Positions 1-10,700 of a DNA stretch of 64,000 bases are shown here, piece by piece (position 1 is the stretch's first letter; each line of letters begins with the position of its first letter). Where the stretch lies: NCBI GenBank assembly GCA_003586115.2, contig QVOM02000021.1, positions 10,492,248 to 10,556,247 on the forward strand, read 5' to 3'. The stretch is from Salvator merianae. Lineage: Eukaryota; Chordata; Lepidosauria; Squamata; Teiidae. Position numbers and translations under genes: made by a program. The notes beneath the pieces were generated by a model. That model saw nothing but the letters and a program-made list of their open reading frames with translations, did not search any database and was not told where the DNA came from.

Positions 1-37
1 AGATATATCCCAGAATAAGGTCCAGTGAGAAAAGGGC
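1..37. mobile_element. Partial hairpin MITE at the window edge
   Basis: atatatcccagaataaggtccagtgagaaaagggcc is the right arm of the 39580 family. Confidence 0.6.
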
Positions 38-111
38 CATTGATAACAGGACCACCTACTGCAGCAACGCATGATAGACTATGTCGCTTAAAGATTTAAA
101 AAAGAGATTTA

Positions 112-928
112 GGGTGTGTTCAGACTACCTATTTCAGTCGCTTTCTGGGCAAATTTGACCAGAGGGGGCCAAACAGGAAATAAGAAAATTCACCTTACCC
201 CCACCTCCACGCCTGTAATGAGGTGACTTTTCAACAGTGGGAGAAAAGACCTCTTGGGTCACCTTTGAACTGAGTGGAGAGCAACTCCACCAATCACAGT
301 CTTGAAGGAACCCACCGGACAATCGGACAGGGAAGGAGGGGAACCAGCGAGCTCTTGCCGGCACTGGGAACTTTTGAATTCAATTAAACAGATCAAAGGA
401 AGTTGAAAATGCAACTAAAAAAATAACTCCTATCCTGCCTTCTTTTGCAAATGTACTTAAAAAACACACTAGACTTTGTATAATAATAAGGAGTGGGGAG
501 AGAGACTTGTGTTTCAGAAAGATGCCTTGGCTTGAAGGCATGGGACAATCAGACAGACAGGGAGGGACACCAGTAAGCTCTTGCTGGCCCCACGAACCTT
601 TGAACTCAAACAGATCTGTAAAATTAACTCCTCACCTGCCTTCTTTAGATTAGAAAAGCACACTGGGGAGAAAGAGAGTCTTAAGTTTCAGAATGAGTTT
701 GCAAACAAAAAAACCTGGCAGTTAAGGAGTTGGAAGCTGCTTCAGCAAAGGGGGGGGGGATTTTATACCCAGTGGCCAATCAGTAAGCAGTCATGGTAGG
801 TTGTCTGCTGAAGAGAATAGGCTGCACTATGGTGAATCGACTGAATGGAACGCTTTTTTTCTGTGTGCCCAGGAATTATTTGCCCATTTTACTCAGGCAG
901 TTTTAAAAATCACTACTCTGAACACACC
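112..928. mobile_element. PIF/Harbinger-like DNA element with internal duplications
   Basis: Terminal inverted repeats GGTGTGTTCAG (113-123) and CTGAACACACC (918-928), flanked by TTTA at 108-111 and 929-932, which suggests a 3-4 bp TTA-type target duplication. The inside has two related blocks (about 310-530 and 540-720; shared ggacaatc.gacaggga, agctcttgc, ttaactcct). No transposase is seen, so it is non-autonomous. Confidence 0.55.
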
Positions 929-2454
929 TTTAAGCTAGAAAGTTTGAAGTTTCTGAGAGAGATGCCTGTGTCTTTAAAAATCATACCCACGAGAACAGAC
1001 TGGTGACTATCACTGACTAGAAATACTACTCAAGTATTTAGACCTATGCCTATATAATTACAAAACCCATCAGCTGGAGCCCCAGATCCATAATGAGGCC
1101 ACATATTGAATCATTAGCAGGTATCATAATATACACAGCCCCTTCCTAAGTAAGCCAACATGATGCTGGGCACAATTCCTTTTTGGTAATACCCAAAGGG
1201 TAAGTTTCTCTTTTGCTAGCCAAAACCAGGACTTGAACTGGCAAAATGTGGGGAGTTCACTGCTACCTAGAGCATTTGGAAATAACAAGAATTATTGTTA
1301 GTAAAAACTATTAAAAGGTGGAAGAAGGAATCCATGACAGAGAGGGAAGGCCTAAGTTCACAAGGCAGCTGCAGTGTTCCCCATCACCAAAGAATGACTT
1401 GATACTGCTGTGAAACTAAGCTCTAAACCTGATGAGGAAATGCCTGTCAGAGGTACATCATGTGTATACTGCAAGGGTCCAAAAAAAAAAAAAAAATCTC
1501 TTGTGCTTCTGCAGAGCACTGAACTCTCTATGCTACACAATCTTGCTTCGAAATAAGTCCAATCAGTGGGACTTACTTTGAAGCAACTACTTTCAAAATG
1601 TACCCTATGGAAATCAGAACAAACAGATCTTTAGAGGAATGGGACATCTGGGCACCCCCTGTAACCTGTAATCAGATAAGTGAAGTTGGCGAGCTCCCCA
1701 GCTAGCGGCTCCTGGTCTTCTGTTTTACAACCAAGATTTAAACTCTGCTTGAGGAGATTTAAAAATTAACTCTGCCCACATGCCTTATTCAGCCTTCCAG
1801 GCTTATTGGGGAGGAACACACCTTTAGCTTTGGGCTGGTGCTGTAAAGGCACGCCGCAAACATGAAACAAACTGTATCAGCTCCTGGCATTTATAAGCAC
1901 GCTCGGTTCTATCCTGTGTCCTTGAATAGATTCCAGGAGGACGCTGCAGGAAGTAGTGTTAAAATAGCCTATTTCTAAGTGTGCATGACTGCCAAATACA
2001 ACAGAGCACTCAAAATTACTCCTCCTGGGAAAATTATGATTACACACAAGAAGTGACTCAAGTCACATAAAAGCCCTTAAGCTTCTGCAGTATCATCTTC
2101 TGAGTAAAAATCTATGGTAAGCTTCACTGTAATCTTTCAAAAATAAGGATTTTTACGAAGATTATCATCAAGTTAAAGAAACCCTTAGTGTTTCTGTCAA
2201 TATTAAATTAGCACACAAGAAAAATCCAAATGTAGTCGTGCTTAAGAATATGTCCTTTGAAATCAATAGGACATAACTCCACTAACTCCCATTTAATGGA
2301 ACAGATGGCAGTCAAGAGCTTCTTCTATAATGTAAGAGCGGTCCTCTTGCATGCAACTCAGGGAACATCTAGCCCACAAGCCTGCTTTCATAGTGACCAT
2401 CTAGTCACTTGAAGACAGTGTGCAATGATTACAACTAGCAGCCATTGGTGACAT

Positions 2455-4270
2455 TATTTTGGAGTGGCTAATTTGTAAGCTAGACTTCAACAATACATAT
2501 AATGAGAACTGCCAGACATAAAGCTGGGTTTAGAGGAGGCACCACAGATCAAATTACTGACATCCACTAGATAAGAGAAAAAGCAAAAATGCTGTGCTTT
2601 GTTGGTTATTCAAGCCTTTGATGGTGTAGACCACAAGATGCTATGGTTAGGCCTTAAAGAAATGGGAATACCGGAATACCTCAATGGCCTTCTGTAGCTA
2701 TATGCTGACCAGGATGCAATAGTCAGGAATGAGTATGGAACAACTGAATGATTCAAGATTGGGAAGGGAGTTTGCCAAGGCAGGCTACTGTCACCTTATT
2801 TATTCCATTTATATGCAAAAATAACAGAAGAAAATTCCTGCTGGATCAGGCTATAGGCCATCTAGTCTAGCTTCCTGTCTTGCACAGTGGCCCGCCATTT
2901 GCTTCTGGGCATTCTCAAGCAGAAGATGAAGGCAAAACCTTCACCTGCTCTCAACTCCTTGCAAATGGCCTTTAGAGGCATCCTGCCTGTCTCTCCAACC
3001 TGGAGGCAGTACCTAGGCATCCATTCTAGTAGCTATTGACACACCTGTCCTCCATCAATTTGTCCAATCCCTTCTTAAAGCCGTACAGGCTGATGGCTGT
3101 CACTGCCTCTCTAGTAATAAAATCATAGACCAATGACCGGCTGGGTATAAAAATGCTTCCCTTTGTTGGTCCTAACTTTCTGTTTTATCAGCTTTATAGG
3201 GTGACCCCTAGTTCTAACGTGCAATAGAGAAAATAATTTTTCCTGATTCACCTTTCATGTATGATTTTATCCTCTATCTGGTTCCCTTTAAAAGTCATTT
3301 TGCAAAACTGAATAGATCTAGACGTTGCAGCCTAATTTCATAAGGGAGATGTTACAGCCCCCTAATCATTTCTGTTGCCCTTTTCTGAACTTTTTCCAGT
3401 TCCATAATATCCTTCCTAAGGTGTGGTGACCAGAACTGTACACAATATTCCAAATGTGATCATATCTAGATTTGTAAAGGTACACGACGACGCTTGCAGA
3501 TTTATTTTCTATTCCCTTCCTAATTGTCACTAGCATTGAATTTGCTTTTTTCGTTGCTGCTGTGCACTGGATGATACCTTTGTTGAGCTATCCACCAGAA
3601 TTCCAGGGTTCCATTCCTGTTTGCTCACAGAAAGCTCAGATCCCATCAATTTATAGGTATAATGGATGTGTGTGCTGCCCCCATGTGCATCACTTACTAA
3701 CACTGAAACTCATTTGCCACTTGGTTGCCCAATTTGTCAATGTGAAAAGGGCCCCTGGAGCTCTTCACAAGCTCTTTCAGTTTTCACTACCCTGAATAAC
3801 TTGGTGTCGTCGGCACGCTCTGCTATCTTATTGCTTACCCAAACTTCTAGATCACGCAAAAAGCATTATGCAAAAAGCAAGACTAGAAGAAACAGATGCA
3901 GGAATTAAAACTGCCAGAAGAAATATTAATAACCATAGGTATGCAGATGATAACCACTCCAATGGCAGAAAATGAAGACGACTTGGGAATCTTGCTGATG
4001 AAGGTAAAAGAAGAACGTGCAAAAGCTGGCTTGCTATGCAACTCCCAAAAAACTAAAATTAAGATTTGGAGGAACTCATATTAGCTGAAGGCAAGAACAT
4101 AAGGTTCTGAATTTCCATGAAGCTCCAGGGTTGATTTGCACCCCTTGCTGTGTGTTGGAAGACAGTGAATCGTTGCCACCAAAAGATGAGGTGAAATTGG
4201 GCAGAGCAGTTCAAGAAAGACTCCAGTGCACCTAATGGTGCAGAAAATCTAAAACAAAACAGGAGAATTG
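2455..4270 (+). mobile_element. BovB (RTE-clade) LINE, reverse-transcriptase part, split by a CR1
   Basis: BovB is a non-LTR retrotransposon abundant in squamates. The plus strand reads AGFRGGTTDQITDIH near 2530, QAFDGVDHKMLW near 2610-2645, then GIPEYLNGLL. After the CR1 insertion it resumes at 3869 with ARLEETDAGIK and the RT catalytic RYADD at 3937-3951. Stops and frameshifts are frequent, so it is an old fossil. The right end is uncertain. Confidence 0.8.
2822..3866 (-). mobile_element. CR1 LINE 3' part inserted in BovB
   Basis: Reverse complement of the CR1 3' region: tgctggatcaggc..aggccatctagtc near 2850, ggtgacccctagttcta near 3200, then antisense CR1 to about 3860. It is flanked by the direct repeat TATGCAAAAA (2812-2821 and 3867-3876), a candidate target duplication. 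Confidence 0.8.
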
Positions 4271-5229
4271 GACACTATATTAAGCCCATCAGCAGCTGAT
4301 GGGTAATGCTCCATTTGTTCTTTGTGTTTTTGCCCTTTTTTGTTGTCCTTAGATTTCCTAAAAAGATATGAAGGTTGAAAGTCAGCAGGGGTATGGGACA
4401 TTTGCTGTGCACTGCACTATCTGATCTTTGGGCAGAGATTGTGTGAAAGAGCTCTTAGGAACATAATAATAAAGTGTCACTCCCTTTGGTTTTTCAAAGA
4501 ATGAAGGCCTTGGGGAAGGAACTTCTCCCTTAGAAGTGACCATTCCTTAGAGGGTGAACAGGTCTCCCCCAGGAGGAATGGGACTTCTGGTAGCTACCAT
4601 GAGGTGGCATGCCAACCACACAGTGATGTGTCTGTCTGATGCAAAGGTTGTTGATGTCATGTGCTATCTAGACAGGTTGACAGCCAATGCTGGGGAGAAA
4701 GAATCAGCTCTCATAATGCAAGTGGACACCAGTGAAGTTCTAAAATGCAGTTGATAAGTCCTGCAAACTGAATTTAGGTTGCTAAGCTGAAAGTTGAAAG
4801 CCACAAGCTCTAGGCAGCTTCTTTGACATGCTATCCATTCCACATGCAAGGCCAGGTAGACAGAGTTAAAATTCCTCAATATGTTGATGAGATAGGAAAC
4901 CATCCTCCTGGCAAAAACTATTTGGAAGAATGGAGGCTTTCACCGACAGTTTTCATTTTACTTGTTGCAGTCTGCTTTGAACTTAAGCTTTTGGATATGG
5001 CTACAATATCAATTTTCAAAAGTTATGACTAATGTAAGAGTCGAATGGAACCGATGATCCCATGAACCTTGTCACTCTTTTAGATGTTGGTGAACAACTG
5101 TTAGGTTGGTGGTATGCAGTTGTGGCTCCTGGCAGTTGGTCCTTTATGGGGCTGCTGACAATGAGTCATTGGGTATTTCCTAGTTGTGCACTGGCACAAT
5201 CCTTAATGATGAGTTGCTATTTTGTTGTG

Positions 5230-6010
5230 TGGTTGCTATCCTCGGGCTGTTGTGTGTTTCCTCTGTTGTTCTGTTGTTGTCTGTTTTTGAAAAGGGGGTT
5301 CCAAGTATTGCTGAGGAACAGTTCTTGGTTCCTGTAAAAATTATGCAAATGTTGTTTTATTTCAGTGGCTTCCCTTGTAGCTAATTCATGGAAGCCCTTA
5401 ACTTTGGCAATTGCTTCTGTGTGTTCAAACAGAATTTTGTGTTTTGGGTCCATACATGTTCTGCTACTACAGATTTGTCAGTTTTCATGAGCATATGTGC
5501 CTCTCATGCTCACGTTTTTATTTCTCTATTGTGTGAGTGATCATCCTACATAAACCTTTCCACATCTGCATGGTATTTTGTAAATCCCTAGAGTATGGAA
5601 GGGGTCGAGCCTGCCTTTGACTGGTCTCAACATCTGGTCAATTTTTGGGTTGCAGACTGTTTTGATCCCTTTTCTGTTTAATCATTTGCCTATGCGATCT
5701 GTCACCCACTAGATGTAAGGAAGAAATGCTTTCCCTTCACCTTTTTCCTTCTTTCTGTTTTGGTTGCTTTTGGGTTTTGTTGCGGTTAGTGACTTGGTGG
5801 ATATACTTGCTGTGATAGTCACTGGCCATGAGTGCTTCTTTGAAGTATTTGTTTCAGCTGTTAGATATTCTGGTTCTGCAATTCTTTTGGCCCTTTCTAT
5901 TAGGATTTTTATCAGTATTCTCTTATATGCATGTACTAGATGTTCTAGTAAGAAGAAAACCCTCGGGAGAACAGGGACACTTAGAAGACCCATTCACAAA
6001 AACAGAATCA
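5230..6010 (-). mobile_element. Penelope-like element remnant with GIY-YIG domain
   Basis: Read on the minus strand, 5545-5585 encodes YKIPCRCGKVYVG, the GIY-YIG endonuclease signature of Penelope-like elements. It continues as HKILFEHTEAIAKVKGF, then EATEIKQHLHNFYRN and LSNTWNPLF (5453 down to about 5290), the standard Penelope C-terminus. 5709-5993 encodes ERAKRIAEPEYLTAETN, like the linker after the reverse transcriptase. Frameshifts and stops separate the pieces; the reverse transcriptase itself is not recognised. Confidence 0.8.
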
Positions 6011-6249
6011 TCACCCCATGCAGAAGAGAATTGTGGTAGAAACAGGCAATGAAAATGTAGTCAGGTGTGATGGGTAATCAAATAGACCCGAATCTGCAAG
6101 GGAAAACGGCAGAAATCAAAAGATACACAGAATCTTCAGCCATATCAGAAGTAGAAAGCCAGGCAGAGGACATTTATCCTTTGAATGATGAGGGAATCAA
6201 AGATGTGCTCTCCAAAGGCTTCCTAGGAAGCTTAACAGTCATGGAATAA

Positions 6250-7387
6250 AAGGACTGGTCCTGCTATGAATAAGCAACTGACTAAGGAATAGAAAACTGA
6301 GAAAAAGACATCTCTCACAATGGAGATATGTAACAAGAAAGAGTTCCTCAGTTTTCGTCCTGGGACCAGTGCTTTTTAACATATAGTATTTATAAATGAC
6401 CTGGAAGCAGGCATGACCAGTGGAGCAGTCAAGTTTGCCGATGATATCAATTTTTTCAGAGTGTTAAGAACCCAAACGGGCTGTGAAGAGCTCCAGGGAG
6501 ATCTCTCTGCTCACTGGGGAACTGGCAACAAAAGGGCAAATGCCATTAAATGTGAATAAATGTACAGTGATGCACACTGGAACTAAAAATCCTAACTACT
6601 TCTATATACAAGTGGGATCAGAGTTAACTGTGACTTGTCAGGAGAGAGATCTTAGAGTAATGGTAGACAGTTCCAATAAAAGTGTTGGTACAGTGTGTGT
6701 CTGCTGGAAAAAAGTCCAATAGCCTGTTAGAGATAATAAAAAAATTAAAACAGAGATGCTAATATTAATACTTTCATTATGCAAATTTGTGGTGCAATTA
6801 CATCTGGAAAACTGTGTCATTTTGGTTACCACATCTCAAAACCATATAGCAGCATTCTGGAAGGTGCAAAGGTAGGCAACTAAGACAACCAAGGGGCTGG
6901 AGCAGCTTCCCTATGAGGAAATACTGCAACATTTTTAGCTTTTTAGTCTATAAGGGAAATGAGAGGGGACTTGACAGAAGTGTATAAAATTATACACAGT
7001 GTGAGCATAATGGATAGGGAAAAGTTTTTCTTCCTTCCTCAAAATACTAGAACCGGAAGTCACCCAACAAAGCTGATATTCAGCAAAACAGAACAGATGA
7101 TAGGAAATATATTTTTACACATTGCATAGTTAAACTTTTGCATTTAGTACCATGAGATGTGGTGTTGGCTACCAGCTTAGACCAATTCACGGAAGTCCAG
7201 GCTATTAATTGCTATTAGCCCTGTTGGCAGCAGGTGGTGCCATCTGAAAGCCATCTGTTTGGAGACTGCAAGCAGGCAAACTGCATATTCATGTCCTGCT
7301 TGTCCTTGTGCAGCTGATTCGCCGCTGTGAACTGGACTAGATGGGTCATAGGTCCAATCCAGTGGGGCACTTCTTATGTTCTTAACA
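6250..7387 (+). mobile_element. CR1 LINE, 3' end of ORF2 and 3' UTR
   Basis: The plus strand reads FINDLEAGMTSGAVKFADD near 6390-6450, the CR1 reverse-transcriptase region. The usual CR1 C-terminal text and the 3' end (ctggactagatgggtcat..ccaatccag..cttcttatgttctt) follow up to 7387. The 3' end stops 34 bp from the NLN exon 8 donor. Confidence 0.88.
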
Positions 7388-7420
7388 AACCGCAAGTTTA
7401 GCTACAAATCATGAAGTTAC

Positions 7421-7787
7421 CTTGGATACAGGTCCAAGTAGAACTGCCCTAGAACTTCTCCTGTGCAACTGTCCTTGACTGTGTAAAGAGTAACACTCTC
7501 ATGCCAAACATGAGCATCAATCACTTGTTCAAATACAAGTCCAAGCAGCTCCTGGTAAATAGTTAGCAACCCTTCTGTGACAGCTTCAATGGGGAAATAC
7601 TCCTTCAGCTTTTCTTGATCTACGGAATACTTGAGTTCCTCTGTACGATTCATGTAATAATGCAAATCCCATGCATTAATTTTTCCATCATATTCTAAGC
7701 CCGTTTCTTCACACTCCGTTTTCTTCAGATTTAAAATAAATGTTCTTTCTTCCTCACCCAAAAGCTTGAGCTTATTACTCAGATCAT
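7421..7787 (-). CDS. NLN: NLN coding exon 8 (last visible)
   Basis: 367 nt, the largest visible exon. Acceptor tttttag at 7788, donor CCAAG|gtaact at 7420. Encodes residues 319-440 plus two bases, including [40 protein letters not shown], and at the end [13 protein letters not shown]. The next expected block (EGKYNHAACFGLQPG and then HEFGH) is not found in bases 1-7420, so the remaining exons lie left of the window. Confidence 0.97.
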
Positions 7788-10700
7788 CTAAAAAGAGAAA
7801 TCAAACATTAATTCTGTATCATCCTGTGTGCCACAACAGAATAAAACGATTACTTTTATGCCTGTTTTGGGATTTCCTGACACACCTTTTTGTTACAACA
7901 TGTGGGACAAGAACATAAGTCTCTACACTGTATGCTTCTGCATCATAACACAGCCAGGTTTTTATAGCCATCGTATTTAGAACTTAATATTTTGACAGAA
8001 ACAAAGGTCAAGAATGCCACCTAACACAGCTAACTATATGTTACCGATACTGATGCAATTTTTAGAACAGCGAGGCCCATTTAATTTATAATGCTTAATA
8101 ATTATGCAATTGCTTCTTCATTAAAGGCAGGGACTGCATTTACTTCAGCAGGAATTGCAGTAACAGATGCAAAACTGCCATATAAAGTGAATCAATGTCA
8201 TTGTTTAGATATAAAATGTAAGAAACTGATGTGGTCTTCAGCACATCTTTGAAATGCCTATTCAGTCAACACCTGCCTGCTTAGAACGGAATAGATGTCA
8301 ACATTTTTGGTAGCATGGTTTATGATGAATTTCATATTTAATCAGGCTTATAGTTAATAAAATTTGGTATGGCTGTTTGGCTTACTTCTACTTCTAATAT
8401 GGGACTGTTGTGGTTGGGTACCACTGAGTCTTGGCCGACTCCTGCATGGACACCTCTCTGCAGTTTTCTTAGCAGAGATACAGAAGCAGGTTTGCCTTTT
8501 CCTACTTCTGGGGAGAGGCTCGGGATTGAACTGGTGACCCTCTGTTGTCCAAGCAGTTTGATCTACCATAACTACTCCCAATATGGGGTTACTAAAATGT
8601 GAAGTATTCCTGAAATAAATTTTCTTAAATCTCACATATCATTGTAGCCTCCAAGCATACATACAACTAACATTATATTCAAAAGATAGCAGCACTCAAC
8701 AGATTTGAGCAGAAAAAGAAATTCTTAGACAGATCAGTAGCTTCTTTTCCTTTCCCCGCAAAAAGAGGAAACTCTACAGCTCATTTTTAGAACATACCCA
8801 CCAGCGTCACATCAAGTATTTTGCATAAATAAAACAAAAACTGACCTAAGAACGCTGTGACATTATCTGTGATCTTTGCAGTGTTTACTTCAAGTACAAA
8901 GTTGGCATGTGTATTATATCCCAGAAGTTCTGCTAGTTTAGCCCTCAAAGGAAGCAACTGCTGAAGAATATTAGCATTTTCCTAGGGAAACAAAATTTTT
9001 TAAATTATTTCATACAATAGAAAGAAGAAAATGAAATGTACTTTGAACTGTGACAACCATTCACATTTTGGAGTGACTTTTCCTCTGAGGTGCCTCTAGT
9101 TCCAATACAGTGGTATTACATCAAGCCATGAAAATGACCCTCTTTGCTTTTGGGAGCAGATAAAACTGTCTGCTCCATCTATAGTAACCTGCTCCTCTGG
9201 AACTCATAGTAGAGGGCACAAACACTGCTACTGTTATATTTTAATATTTTAATATTTGTACACATCTCTGACCAGAGGTTTTATGGTGAAGAGGCCTTTA
9301 TGGTGGTCTTATGGCCACCATAAAGGCACAAATAAATACATTAAATACTTCTCATAACAATTACATTATAATGCATTAAAGTATTATTTGGAAGAGCAGC
9401 TTTTGATCAGTTGCAACGTATGTGCAAGACAAAAATGAATGGCCATCATCCTCATGAAAAATTCAAAACAATATGAAAACCTTTTATAGAAGCTCTACCA
9501 AACTTGTCGGAAATTATGATTCTGAATAAAATTAAGTTATTGAATATCATCAATCTATAATGGAAAATAAAGGTCAGGTGGTTGGTCGAGTTGAGGGGAT
9601 GTGGGGGAATGGGGAGAGGTAGTATGATGGAGGCACTATTTTTTTGTAATAATTGTAATACTGTAAATTATTTTTGATGTATGAGATCCACAAAGATTTA
9701 AATTAAAAAAAAATGTACAGTATGTGCATTAATAGAACATTTCCAGATAAAAGGATCTTGTGCAGAAGAGCTCTACCTCAAATCCTGAAGACTAATCTTG
9801 ACACTGATCAGGGTATATAGACTTCAACTAGCAGGTTCACACAATATTAAGCAGCTTTGTCAGTTTATATGGATAACTGTAATATTATTTGCTTTTCTAT
9901 CCCTTCTTATATCTGAAGGCCTCAGGCAGGTCACAATAAGATGACTATAAAAACAGATAAAATAGATAGGCTAAAACAATGGCAGGGCCTGCGTGGGGTA
10001 AAGGCCATGGTAAAAGACTTAGGTCCACTGTAATGAAGAATTCTGACTATCCTATTAGACCATTAATACTGGACTTTTAGCAGGGTCATACAAGGATGAA
10101 GACCAATGGAACAATGGAGATCAGGTAAGGCACCTTGCTTTATTTCCACTAAAGCACACTTGGGTTCACAATGGACATTAACAAGGTTTAGCGAGATCAA
10201 ACAGAAGACTCCCAACCACCTTGCCTCCAGTGTCTTCCTAGAAGTAACCTAGCCACTATTGGACAAAATACCCAGCAGCAGCCGGTGGAGGGGCGTGTGT
10301 GCAAAGAGAAGCATCTCCTCTATAACATGACTGTTGGTTGGCTTTTTTCTGAAAACTGTGCACTGCCATGAGTTGCTTTCCTTTTGAAGTAACTACAGGG
10401 TGCAGCCACTTCAAAGGAAAAGTGATTGTGTATTACTAAATCTGGATCCTTCGACCATTTCTTTTAGCTCCCCCTCCATCCTCCTCCATACGGCCAAGTG
10501 CTGTTGGATATTGGTGCAGTTTTCTTTTCTTTTTTTCCAAAACAAGCAAGCTTGGAAAATGATTGCTGGGAAGTGCAAAAGTGACCTCGAGGTTCTCACA
10601 AGACAAAAGCTACAGAAGAACAGAAGCAAGCCTGTTAGCAAACACCAAGGCAGGGGACACATCCTTTACCAAAGTTTAAACAAGTACCTGCCCTGAGCTC

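Larger units (their letters stand above)
1..7420 (-). other. NLN: NLN intron 8 (partial), filled with transposon fossils
   Basis: No neurolysin exon is seen here on the minus strand. Elements listed separately cover 1-37, 112-928, 2455-4270, 5230-6010 and 6250-7387. A stretch at 1630-1860 resembles the internal repeats of the 112-928 element (similar order of ggcgagctc, ttaactctgcc and ggggaggaacacacc). I recognise nothing in 936-1620, 1870-2450 and 4280-5040. Confidence 0.7.

Noticed and set aside
5062..5337. 91-codon plus-strand frame with hydrophobic stretches (membrane protein candidate)
   Set aside because: It is mostly the antisense of the Penelope-like C-terminus on the minus strand.
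1..7420. Search for NLN exons 9-13 with the HEFGH zinc site
   Set aside because: No reverse-complement pattern for HEFGH or for EGKYNHAACF was found; the stretch is filled with retroelements.
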